Assembly (NCBI GenBank): GCA_003567805.1
Contig: PWYP01000043.1
Coordinates: forward strand, 1 to 15,872
DNA: 15,872 bases
Direction of reading: 5' to 3'
Source of the DNA: PVC group bacterium
GTDB taxonomy: Bacteria; Verrucomicrobiota; Kiritimatiellia; UBA8416
Made by a program: the position numbers and the translations under genes. Each line of letters opens with the position of its first letter. Position 1 is the first letter of the stretch. Of this stretch, positions 1 to 7,316 are shown piece after piece. Under the pieces are notes generated by a model. That model was not told the origin of the DNA. It saw only the letters and a program-made list of their open reading frames with translations, and did no database searches.

Positions 1-600
1 CTCACAAACATCGTCTACATGGGGATGGGCGAACCTTTCGACAATCTCGACAACGTGATGAAGAGTCTGGAAATCCTGACCTCCGATTGGGGTTATGCCA
101 TGAGCCCGCGGCGCATTACCGTATCTACGATCGGTATTGTACCCGCCATGCGGCACTTTATTGAAAATTCGCAGTGCCATCTGGCCGTCAGCCTCCATTC
201 CCCGTTTCACGAAGAGCGTCTGAAACTCATGCCGGTGGAAAATGTATATCCGGCAACAGAGGTTCTCGACCTACTCCGCAGCTTTGATTTTGGACGTCAA
301 CGTCGCATCTCTTTTGAATACATCATGTTTCGTGGAATTAACGATACACCCCGTCATGTTAATGAACTGGCTCGCCTCTTGAATGGTTTGCGTTGCCGCA
401 TGAATCTGATACGTTTCCACCCGATCCCAGACACCCCCTTACAATGCTCCACCGAGGAAACGATTGCCACTTTTCGCGATGGACTCATGCGTAAAGGAAT
501 CCGCACGACCATCCGGGCCTCGCGTGGTCAGGATATCTTTGCTGCCTGCGGTATGCTATCCACCAAGGCACTGGTAAAGGAGCAGGCACCGGACTTTTAG
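1..600 (+). CDS. rlmN: 23S rRNA (adenine2503-C2)-methyltransferase RlmN, 3' part (5' end outside window)
   Basis: Radical SAM enzyme that methylates C2 of A2503 in 23S rRNA, and in characterised members also A37 of some tRNAs. The reading frame is open from base 1, so the start and the CxxxC iron-sulfur motif lie upstream of the window; about 199 C-terminal residues are present. Visible family motifs in order are MGMGEP (SAM binding, bases 19-36), RRITVST, LAVSLHSPF, LMPVE, RRISFEY, GINDT and a terminal RGQDIFAACGML. The Cys in AACG (bases 547-549) corresponds to the methyl-carrying catalytic Cys near the C-terminus (Cys355 in E. coli). The wording of the C-terminal half (NLIRFHPIP, TIRASRGQDIFAACGMLST) matches what I recall of Bacteroidota-type RlmN better than the proteobacterial NLIPxNP/GQL type. 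It converges on the next gene, with 34 bases between the stop codons. Confidence 0.95.
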   Translation, partial: LTNIVYMGMGEPFDNLDNVMKSLEILTSDWGYAMSPRRITVSTIGIVPAMRHFIENSQCHLAVSLHSPFHEERLKLMPVENVYPATEVLDLLRSFDFGRQRRISFEYIMFRGINDTPRHVNELARLLNGLRCRMNLIRFHPIPDTPLQCSTEETIATFRDGLMRKGIRTTIRASRGQDIFAACGMLSTKALVKEQAPDF

Positions 601-601
601 G

Positions 602-636
602 AACCCTCAGGCAAAGAACGATCCGAACAGAGGGTT
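602..636. other. Weak inverted repeat between convergent genes
   Basis: AACCCTC (602-608) and GAGGGTT (630-636) are perfect 7-bp complements separated by 21 bases. They lie between the stop of rlmN and the stop of the facing coiled-coil gene, and the right arm overlaps that stop codon. The long loop and the absence of a T-run on either side make it a poor intrinsic terminator. It may be a weak bidirectional signal or chance. Confidence 0.25.
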
Positions 637-1534
637 ACTCATTGGCTATGCGGGCAGCTAATTCTGCTATTCTGCGGTTGAGCGCGGTCATTTGTTCCCG
701 AGCCCACTCCAGCAAATCATCATACCTATCGCGTTCTTCGGTGAGCTCTGTTCGTAACGCTTGAATGGTGGACTGCGCCACTGCTAATTGATCTCGTATC
801 GTTTCCATTTCGGCTGCATCGTGCACAGACGTGGCATCGTGATCGGGCTCGGCTGACCGCAAAGCTAACTCTTCTTGCATTTGCACCATCTCAGGCGTCA
901 TTTCCTCCAAACGATGCGCCAGCTCATCCCGCTCTGCCTTGGCAGTGGCTAGCGAATGCAGGAGCGCCTGCCGTTCCGTGCTATATTGCTGCTCTATCTG
1001 TTGCTCTTGCGCCTCCCAAGTTTCCTGTATCTCACGTAAAGATTCCTCTAGCGTCAAGCGAGCAGTGCTCTCAACAACAAACCTCTGCTCGAGTTCGGCT
1101 ATACGCGACTGCAATGCTTCGCGTTCCTCATCATGTTTTGACTGTAACTTTTCATAATCCTTTTCAATGAGAACAAGCTCCTCCAAGGCAAGCCGTAAGG
1201 TTGTTCCCTTCACTTGCTCCCATAAAGCAGCAGCAGAGAAATATTCTTCGTCGAGTTCCGACGCCAAAATTTCGACTTGGTCGTGCAACGCCGCCACCGC
1301 TACGCTAGCTGAAGTTTCGATGCCTGATATTTGTTCACGCAAGGATGCAGAAAAGCGCCTGGTTTCTTCGCGGGATGCATGGTCAGGCAAGGAATGTTCC
1401 TGCATATCTTCCGATATAGGTGGAAGCATGGCAGTTTCGGCAACATCCGATGCCTGCGGTTTGGCATCATCAAAAAGCAAACCGCCAACCAAGATTGCAA
1501 TCACCAGTACAAGCAGACCAATAATGATTTTCAT
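635..1534 (-). CDS. Membrane-anchored coiled-coil protein of unknown function
   Basis: A 299-residue protein not assigned to a named family. Residues about 2-20 are one hydrophobic segment (MKIIIGLLVLVIAILVGG), a signal anchor with no cleavage box I would trust. The rest is charged, rich in Glu, Gln, Arg, Ala and Leu, with long heptad-like stretches (roughly residues 55-220 and 240-295) and almost no Gly or Pro, so an extended parallel coiled coil is likely. I chose ATG 1534 over the in-frame ATG at 1567 because GGAAGGAAAGG ends 7 bases before it and the hydrophobic segment then begins immediately; the upstream ATG has no Shine-Dalgarno sequence. It is the last gene of the five-gene leftward run, 61 bases after the DUF4380 gene. 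A structural or scaffold role is possible but is inference; coiled-coil resemblance alone does not identify function. Confidence 0.85.
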   Translation of the reverse strand: MKIIIGLLVLVIAILVGGLLFDDAKPQASDVAETAMLPPISEDMQEHSLPDHASREETRRFSASLREQISGIETSASVAVAALHDQVEILASELDEEYFSAAALWEQVKGTTLRLALEELVLIEKDYEKLQSKHDEEREALQSRIAELEQRFVVESTARLTLEESLREIQETWEAQEQQIEQQYSTERQALLHSLATAKAERDELAHRLEEMTPEMVQMQEELALRSAEPDHDATSVHDAAEMETIRDQLAVAQSTIQALRTELTEERDRYDDLLEWAREQMTALNRRIAELAARIANE

Positions 1535-1595
1535 TGCCACACCTTTCCTTCCAGATCCACAGACCACCTAAAATAGTCGACCAAACCGTGTGCTA

Positions 1596-2489
1596 CTACA
1601 TAGCTGGCGGCAGCAAGGCCGCAGTGGCTTCATCCACAACAGGTTTGGTTCCTGTATATAACTCCCATGATTCCTCATGCGCAATACTGTCACCTGAAGC
1701 CAGATCAACGAGTCCTCCGAGTGACTCAAGCTCAAGAAATTCCTCATTGCTGAAAGTCTCAAAATTCACGCCTCCGTCGGGGTAGGTTGCATTTTCATCA
1801 AAGGCAAACCTTTTGACGAACAAATCTCCTCCCAATTGGTAGGCGGCCCATTCCTCGCGGTGCGCGATTCCCAGCTTTCCTGGCCCCTTGGTAGCATCCT
1901 GTCGAAACAGAATAAACTGTCGCCCCAATGTCCAGCGTCCATCGCTCAAATCTGTATAGGGCCAGATCGTCCATAGTTGGTTGTGCAGCCAGGCCTCAGT
2001 ATGCGGAATCTTGGCTGGCAAGGGGATGGCAGCTACCCCACCCGGAGCCATTACAGACAGAGCCCAAGGAGCAACACGTCTCGTGGCATCTCCACAATTC
2101 GTCAGCTGATGCATGAGATGCACCTTGTCTGCCTTCGCATCCATGGTAATGGTGAGTTCTTTCTGGCACCCCGAAAGTGTCCCGACCGCAGGACGCAAAC
2201 GCACGCCATCCGCAAGCAGCTCTACATCTACAGCCTGATTATCTGGCTCATACGTCAATGTCATGTCTTCCGGGGCAATCCAGAAACGATGTCCACCGCG
2301 CAACTGAAAGTCGGGCTCGTCACGCCCCCCTAACTCACGCTTCATGGTCGCAAAAAGATTCTGGCCACCGCAAAAACCACAGTGAATGATGCGAGGACCA
2401 ACGCGCGTTGTCACCACCAACTCAATCGACCCATTGCTTAGACGAACACAATCGTCCCAGCCAGCATACGAAATGGTTTCAATTTGCAT
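1596..2489 (-). CDS. DUF4380 family protein, aldose-epimerase-like (putative sugar mutarotase or sugar-binding protein)
   Basis: A 297-residue soluble protein with no signal peptide. I recognise the DUF4380 pattern: an N-terminal strand pair ending in VGPRIIHCGFCGGQNLF, then GGHRFWIAPE (about residues 65-75), a central PWALSVMAPGG, and a C-terminal FETFSNEEFLELESLG followed by HEESWELY. The family is thought to adopt the galactose-mutarotase-like beta-sandwich. The His/Trp/Glu-rich GGHRFW and the late ETFSN/LELESLG motif resemble the sugar-facing parts of aldose 1-epimerases, but no member has an activity I can name. Its ATG overlaps the stop of the xylulokinase gene by one base (TAATG), with GGGAG just upstream, so the two are probably translationally coupled. 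That supports a sugar-related role such as anomer interconversion of a pentose; this is inference. Confidence 0.8.
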   Translation of the reverse strand: MQIETISYAGWDDCVRLSNGSIELVVTTRVGPRIIHCGFCGGQNLFATMKRELGGRDEPDFQLRGGHRFWIAPEDMTLTYEPDNQAVDVELLADGVRLRPAVGTLSGCQKELTITMDAKADKVHLMHQLTNCGDATRRVAPWALSVMAPGGVAAIPLPAKIPHTEAWLHNQLWTIWPYTDLSDGRWTLGRQFILFRQDATKGPGKLGIAHREEWAAYQLGGDLFVKRFAFDENATYPDGGVNFETFSNEEFLELESLGGLVDLASGDSIAHEESWELYTGTKPVVDEATAALLPPAM

Positions 2490-4087
2490 TATTCTCCCTC
2501 CGCAATCAGTTTTTGTTCAAGATTCGCATAGCGCGTTATTAGTTCTGAATAACACGCATGCGCTGCAGCATCGGGCTCCATCGCACAGGTAAGCGGCGGC
2601 TCTCCTCCCAAAGCATCACCAAATGACACAAAGCGATCCTCCTGCCAACAACGCCATCCGTGCAAAGCACGATACGCAGCCCCCAAGGAAGCAGAATCCG
2701 ACTTTTCTGCAACATAGATCGGAACCCCAAACACATTACTCAATACACGCAGCATCTCCTGATCCACGGAGGCGCCACCGGTTGCCAAAATACGTTTGGG
2801 CGCAAAACCGATATTCTCTCCATGCAACCGCATGGAGAGAGATTGTCCCTCTACCGCAGCGCGGCATTCTGCGGCAGGAGCAAAAGCGGATACCGGATGA
2901 TCATGCGCATCGAATCGGCGAATACCCGTTCGGTGAATCGGTGGTGTGATTTCAGGATCGTATAAGTAAAACCCGATCTGTCCATCATTTCCAACCGGTG
3001 CATCAGCAACTAGAGCACTGAACGTATCCCAAGATCCCTCAGCAACGGCATCACGAATCCGATCCCGCACCAACGCGCCATTCTTGTAACACACCATTGC
3101 CATAAAAGCGTCCGGATCCACGGGGTTCACAAAAATATGCCCTTCGCTGGCAGAGGGCTGGGCTTCACGCAAGAACCCGAAAACCGTGTAACTCGTTCCC
3201 ATGCTGATGGCAATATCCCCCGGCTGCTGTAGGCGCAAGCCCGCCAAACTATTTGGATTATCCCCAGACCAGGCAACCAAACGCGTACGAGGCGAAAACC
3301 CATAGCGAGAAACAAAGTAAGGGTGAATCACACCAATATCACTGTGTGACGCAACAACCTCCCCGAGCTTTTGCTCCAACCCGGGCGCGGTACAGGCAAG
3401 TGCGTCGGGAGACCATGCCTGCGTACGGATATCCATCAGATTCATTCCCGATCCATCACTGGCATCAATCGGGGCATACGCACCTTTTAACAACGTTGCC
3501 ATGAATGAACTCACCAGACAGATGCGCTCTGTTGCCGTATACACCTCGGGCTGCTGCTCATACATCTTGGCAATCTGATTGCCGGTAAATCGTTCATAGG
3601 CACGCGACCCCGTGAGATCGGCCGTTGCCTGCGCTCCGCCCAGAGCAGCTTCACGTGCTTTACATTGCGGGCTTGTGCTCGAATCCATCCAGATCGGTGA
3701 ATCCTGTGTCGTGAAAATGTCCGCCAATTGCAGAGACAGCGGTTGCTGCGCATCTAGATTGGCCAGACACGCCTCGGCGCCTTCTTTCAGCCAAACGCTA
3801 CCATGTTGTTGACCAGATCCGGAAATCGCCACTACAGAACTCAAAGGAGCTCCATCAGCTTGCATCTGTTCAAACAGCATATCCAAAGCAGCTATCCACA
3901 TAGGAGCAGGACTCGTCACGGTTAACCCGTCTGGACCAACATGGGCCCCACCTTTGGTGCCAAACTGCGGCAAATCCCGATCAAAATTCAAAGCCCGCTC
4001 ATAGACGATCTGCAGTTGCGCATCGATAATCGTACATTTGAGACCTTGTGTACTGGAGTCGAATCCCAAAAAGTATTGCTGTTCCAT
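2489..4087 (-). CDS. xylB: Xylulokinase, FGGY carbohydrate kinase, eukaryotic XYLB-like type
   Basis: Phosphorylates D-xylulose to D-xylulose 5-phosphate, feeding the pentose phosphate pathway. At 532 residues it is close to animal XYLB (about 536) and longer than E. coli XylB (484). Motifs in order: the N-terminal phosphate-binding GFDSSTQGLK (residues 8-17), FDRDLPQFGT, DGLTVTSP, SGSGQQHGSVW, WMDSST, TGSRAYERFTGNQIAK, DASDGSGMNLM, SGDNPNSLAGL with the probable catalytic Asp276, and the C-terminal ATP-site ATGGAS (about residues 432-440). Many of these match human XYLB almost word for word, including the region between the two FGGY domains. I prefer ATG 4087 to ATG 4114 because AAGGAAAGG lies 8 bases before it and the protein then starts right before the first strand. 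It sits 35 bases after the PLP-enzyme gene. No xylose isomerase or sugar transporter is in the window. Confidence 0.93.
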   Translation of the reverse strand: MEQQYFLGFDSSTQGLKCTIIDAQLQIVYERALNFDRDLPQFGTKGGAHVGPDGLTVTSPAPMWIAALDMLFEQMQADGAPLSSVVAISGSGQQHGSVWLKEGAEACLANLDAQQPLSLQLADIFTTQDSPIWMDSSTSPQCKAREAALGGAQATADLTGSRAYERFTGNQIAKMYEQQPEVYTATERICLVSSFMATLLKGAYAPIDASDGSGMNLMDIRTQAWSPDALACTAPGLEQKLGEVVASHSDIGVIHPYFVSRYGFSPRTRLVAWSGDNPNSLAGLRLQQPGDIAISMGTSYTVFGFLREAQPSASEGHIFVNPVDPDAFMAMVCYKNGALVRDRIRDAVAEGSWDTFSALVADAPVGNDGQIGFYLYDPEITPPIHRTGIRRFDAHDHPVSAFAPAAECRAAVEGQSLSMRLHGENIGFAPKRILATGGASVDQEMLRVLSNVFGVPIYVAEKSDSASLGAAYRALHGWRCWQEDRFVSFGDALGGEPPLTCAMEPDAAAHACYSELITRYANLEQKLIAEGE

Positions 4088-4122
4088 ATTCCGTACCTTT
4101 CCTTGGTAATACACAGGCGATT

Positions 4123-5580
4123 TTACCCGCCGAAAGCAGCTTCAAATGCTGCTATGACCTCTTCCACGGGCTCCAGCCCGACAGACACGCGCAACAGTTC
4201 CGGGTCTACTCCGTGGCGCAGTAGCTCTGCACGCCCAGACGATGTTGCAACCAGATTATAATGCGCAAGATACACATAAGGCATACACAGGGTGAAGACG
4301 GTACCAAAACTAGGTCCCTTGAGCAATGCAAGCCGATCATATATTTGCGCAAGAGGTTGATCAAATACCACGGAAATGACGCCACCATATCCCCCATCGC
4401 TTTTCCGGACAGCTTCATACGCCTCTCTCGACCCAGCCTGTCTAGCGCCGAAAACCTGACGGACTCTCGGATGACCTTCAAAATACGACCGCAACATTTC
4501 AGTATTTTCATTTATGTGACGCATACGCGCTTCATAGTCCTGAATATGATTGACCAGCACATTCAGATCCCGCTTATAGGGTTTGCTCTGGTGCAACTGC
4601 GACCGAATGTCTGCTGGCCACCGCCCCCCTCCGCCAAACACAGCAGCACCAGACATCACATCAGCATGGCCGCCAGCAAATTTGGTCAAACTTTCGATCA
4701 CAACATCCGCATATGGCAACACATCAACATTCACGGGAGTCGGCATAGATGTATCGATAACAAATGGAATGTCATACTGCCGACATAATTGTGATAACCG
4801 CACCACGTCTGCCGTCTGCAACAACGGATTGGTCATTACCTCGGTCGTGATGGCCGACACCTCGAGATGATGTTCATGCAGATACGCTTCCAGTTCATTC
4901 AGCCCATCTACGCCAAACACACGCGTCCCTGCCGCATATTTATCCAATATTGCACTGGTGTCCAGGTACAACCAGCCCACTTGCAACCACATCCCGCGTC
5001 CCTGTGGGCGCTGCAAACGATCAATTGCATCAAAGACCGCATAAAAAGCCGACATGCCTGAAGGAAACAGCGCAACGTTCTCCAGATTTGTTTCATAAAG
5101 CCTAGCCAGACAATCGGAAATCACATGCTCCGCATTTTCAATGGTAGCAAAGGACTCTTGCTGGGGATGCGTAAGCAGGCCTTGCTGCAGAAGATAATCC
5201 TCCGCTTGGCGCGAAGATAATTGCAATCCTGTATGTTGTAAAAACTCGCGAACATGTTGCTTCAACGCAGGACTGCATGCATGCGGCAGTTCCAAAGCGC
5301 CAAACGGCAGTCCTTTGATCTGCTGCACACGGCAGTCCATTCTGCGTTGCAACTGTTCTGCCGCTGAGACATCACGTACGGCGACAATCTGATCACCAAG
5401 GTGTGCTTGTACGCGTTGAACCATCCAGTGACAAATAAAGCGTGGATACCCGGAGCATATGGACTGCATGACAGCAGGAAGCTGTTTTTCATACCCCACA
5501 ACATCAGCCATTGTCGGCAACGAGACAGATATAGCATGTTCGCTATCCGGAATTCGCTTTCCACATCCTACCGTATGCAT
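4123..5580 (-). CDS. Cystathionine gamma-synthase-like PLP-dependent transsulfuration enzyme, fungal Str2-like
   Basis: Cys/Met-metabolism PLP enzyme (PF01053 fold type I) of 485 residues, longer than the usual bacterial MetB/MetC (380-400). The extra length is an N-terminal domain of about 140 residues. Its HAISVSLPTMADVVGYE and GYPRFICH match what I remember of the start of yeast Str2 (cystathionine gamma-synthase), and LFPSGMSAFYAVFDA starts the catalytic core. The PLP-binding Lys is K300 in ESLTKFAGGHADVMSGA; a C-terminal RVSVGLEPVEEVI is typical of the family. The likely reaction joins cysteine with an activated homoserine to give cystathionine, but cystathionine lyase or related activity cannot be excluded. 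The Str2-like N-terminus supports the first ATG. It begins 16 bases after the lptF stop, preceded by AGGGG, so it should be co-transcribed with lptF. Confidence 0.85.
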   Translation of the reverse strand: MHTVGCGKRIPDSEHAISVSLPTMADVVGYEKQLPAVMQSICSGYPRFICHWMVQRVQAHLGDQIVAVRDVSAAEQLQRRMDCRVQQIKGLPFGALELPHACSPALKQHVREFLQHTGLQLSSRQAEDYLLQQGLLTHPQQESFATIENAEHVISDCLARLYETNLENVALFPSGMSAFYAVFDAIDRLQRPQGRGMWLQVGWLYLDTSAILDKYAAGTRVFGVDGLNELEAYLHEHHLEVSAITTEVMTNPLLQTADVVRLSQLCRQYDIPFVIDTSMPTPVNVDVLPYADVVIESLTKFAGGHADVMSGAAVFGGGGRWPADIRSQLHQSKPYKRDLNVLVNHIQDYEARMRHINENTEMLRSYFEGHPRVRQVFGARQAGSREAYEAVRKSDGGYGGVISVVFDQPLAQIYDRLALLKGPSFGTVFTLCMPYVYLAHYNLVATSSGRAELLRHGVDPELLRVSVGLEPVEEVIAAFEAAFGG

Positions 5581-5596
5581 GTTCCCCTGTCCTCAC

Positions 5597-6961
5597 CTAT
5601 CGCATGCGCCGTAACAATATAATATCGGCAAGTAACATGATCCCCCCGGGAATCCAAACCAATTGGTCAGGCCGGAGTTGTGGGTGCCCCCTAAATTCGC
5701 CAAAAAGGGTCAATACAATATAAAACACAAACATAACGACAAGACTGGCAGCAATCCCGATTGAGGTTTCCCGCCGGTGCGGGCGAATCCCCATCGGTAT
5801 ACCAAAATACAAAAACAGCAAAGGGGAAAAAGAAAGCAACAACCTTTGATGCAAAACAATACGCATTTCCAGCGCACGTTCGCGCAGTCGCTCCTCCGGT
5901 TCTCCAACCATCCGCTCAGTCCGCCGGCTTTGCCGCAACAACAACCGAACCATCGGAGCCACCTCTGCTTCCACCGCCAGCGCAGAAGCTTCCGCCTCCG
6001 CGAGAGTCGCTGCAGCAACCCCTTCCATCTCGCTTGACGGCTGCTGCTGGGCCTCCTCCAGTGCAAGCTGATAAGCCTGCCAAGCCTCCAAACGAAGCGA
6101 TTCCGCTTCAGCGTATGCATCCTGCTGTAAACGTCTTGCCCGCTCAACCAGCCACCGCGCCTCCACCAAACGATCGGCTTCGATGTCTAACTGCCGGGAA
6201 AGAACAAACAAATCATGAAAGTTACGGTGCTTATCACGCTGGACATACACTTGACGTGCGCTTTGCCCCAAAGGCATCTGCCAACGATCACTATACGCTG
6301 CCCCGGGACTATCAAATTGAAGTGGGTCAATTGTCACACGTTCCAACGTCAACAATATCGCCCCCGTGTCGGGGTCGTTATCCAACATCCCGCGATCGGC
6401 CTTAATTTCGCGCAGACGCCCTGCCTCACGCTGATCAAAAATACGCACCTGCTTAAGGATGCCATCTTCTTGGATGGATCCCACAAATATCCGCAAATCA
6501 TCGCTAAGCGAAACCGTTCTGCCCACTTCCAACAGACTTAAAGCAGAATCCGCCTGCAACCCCGTGGTAGCACGCCAACGCATGTAATATTGCAACGGTA
6601 TCATCTCACTGTTCAAATACAGACAGAGCAACGAAGCCACCAAGGAAAAGGGCAACAACCAGGACGCTACGCGCATCATACTGATACCACATGCCCGCAT
6701 CGCCGTAATTTCCGAGTCTCCTGAAAGCCTACCAAATACCAGCAAGGCTGCCGTTAAGCTACCCACAGGAATCGCATAAATCATACCATTGGGCAAACCG
6801 CTTACAAACATCTGCAAAACAGGTCCAGGCTCGATTCCACGCGCCAGTAAATCCGTGATTCGAAACAAACCACCGATACTAATAATAAAAGTAAGAACCG
6901 CTACTGTTGCCAGAAACGTCTTAAAAAAGGACCTTGATACATATAGACGCAACGTCTTCAT
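5597..6961 (-). CDS. LptF/LptG-family permease of the lipopolysaccharide exporter, with a helical insertion
   Basis: Inner-membrane subunit of the LptB2FG ABC exporter that extracts LPS and passes it to LptC/LptA. The family layout is visible: three N-terminal membrane segments (about residues 14-32, 55-78, 97-115), a periplasmic beta-rich domain (about 120-250), and three C-terminal segments (about 370-388, 400-420, 432-448). The motif SGDSEITAMRACGIS follows TM2, and FGIPMGI sits in TM4. At 454 residues it is about 90 longer than typical LptF or LptG (about 360). The excess is an Ala/Glu/Arg-rich, strongly helical stretch at about 255-350, just before TM4. I cannot tell LptF from LptG, and only one copy is present here. 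Its ATG has no good SD; a sigma70-like promoter lies about 60 bases upstream. It heads the leftward operon. Confidence 0.9.
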   Translation of the reverse strand: MKTLRLYVSRSFFKTFLATVAVLTFIISIGGLFRITDLLARGIEPGPVLQMFVSGLPNGMIYAIPVGSLTAALLVFGRLSGDSEITAMRACGISMMRVASWLLPFSLVASLLCLYLNSEMIPLQYYMRWRATTGLQADSALSLLEVGRTVSLSDDLRIFVGSIQEDGILKQVRIFDQREAGRLREIKADRGMLDNDPDTGAILLTLERVTIDPLQFDSPGAAYSDRWQMPLGQSARQVYVQRDKHRNFHDLFVLSRQLDIEADRLVEARWLVERARRLQQDAYAEAESLRLEAWQAYQLALEEAQQQPSSEMEGVAAATLAEAEASALAVEAEVAPMVRLLLRQSRRTERMVGEPEERLRERALEMRIVLHQRLLLSFSPLLFLYFGIPMGIRPHRRETSIGIAASLVVMFVFYIVLTLFGEFRGHPQLRPDQLVWIPGGIMLLADIILLRRMR

Positions 6962-7027
6962 TCAAAATAACGCAATTTTATGCTGAAAAAACTTGTTTTA
7001 CCGCTTCACATCAAATGAGCACTTTGT

Positions 7028-7056
7028 ATTATGTCGAAAGGTTTGTCCACTCGCAA
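7028..7056 (-). promoter_or_regulatory. Sigma70-like promoter for the lptF operon
   Basis: Read on the minus strand, TTGCGA (7056-7051) is followed after exactly 17 bases by CATAAT (7033-7028). Transcription would start near 7021, giving a leader of about 60 bases to the lptF ATG at 6961. The lptF start lacks a Shine-Dalgarno sequence, so initiation there may be weak or depend on the AU-rich leader. The element is seen directly; its use is inferred from position and match. Confidence 0.6.
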
Positions 7057-7208
7057 CCGCACCCCGATCCCTCAAAATACAGGATTTCTGCACGAGCTCT
7101 CACACCCAACGCATGAACAATATCGCAGCAGCTCCTCGAGGGGTTTCCGTTTATCTCACCACACAACCCTGTACTATACATCCATTCTACACCCTGCCGG
7201 CTTTTAGC

Positions 7209-7237
7209 TTGCGGTTATGCTATTTGCAAAATATGAT
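7209..7237 (+). promoter_or_regulatory. Sigma70-like promoter for the mrp antiporter operon
   Basis: TTGCGG (7209-7214) and TATGAT (7232-7237) are separated by exactly 17 bases, a good match to the -35/-10 consensus. Transcription would begin near 7244 and leave a leader of about 73 bases before the mrpE ATG at 7317. No other promoter-like pair is evident before the eight antiporter genes, which overlap or nearly touch, so this is the best candidate for driving the whole operon. Confidence 0.65.
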
Positions 7238-7316
7238 TCCGACTTTCATTTTTTACAGATGCCGCTTCGTGCTAGCGATCATGCATCCAAAAAAAAGACG
7301 AACAAGGTGATTTCGA

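Larger units (their letters stand above)
6962..7316. other. Divergent intergenic control region between lptF and the mrp operon
   Basis: 355 bases without a plausible gene. The two ends hold one promoter each, annotated separately, firing outward to lptF (-) and to the antiporter operon (+). The middle (about 7060-7205) is C-rich on this strand, carries a CCTCGAGG palindrome at 7134-7141, and has no hairpin or riboswitch fold I can recognise. Small reading frames here lack SD sequences and look random. The plus-strand leader (about 7244-7316) ends with AAGGTGA, the SD of mrpE; the minus-strand leader (about 7021-6962) has no SD. Confidence 0.7.

Noticed and set aside
602..636. Inverted repeat as a bidirectional terminator for rlmN and the coiled-coil gene
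   Set aside because: Seven-bp stem, 21-base loop and no T-run on either side; kept only as a weak repeat.
939..1571. Plus-strand frames opposite the coiled-coil gene (rich in Ser and Cys)
   Set aside because: Typical antisense shadows of a Glu/Leu-rich coiled coil; no SD and no recognisable domain.
5761..6405. Long plus-strand reading frame (214 residues) opposite lptF
   Set aside because: It lies wholly antisense to the GC-biased helical insertion of lptF, is Pro/Ala/Ser-rich as expected from a mirrored Glu/Ala/Arg-rich frame, and has no SD.
7060..7205. Possible riboswitch or small RNA in the divergent region
   Set aside because: No extended stems or conserved aptamer-like motifs visible, and most of it lies outside both predicted leaders.
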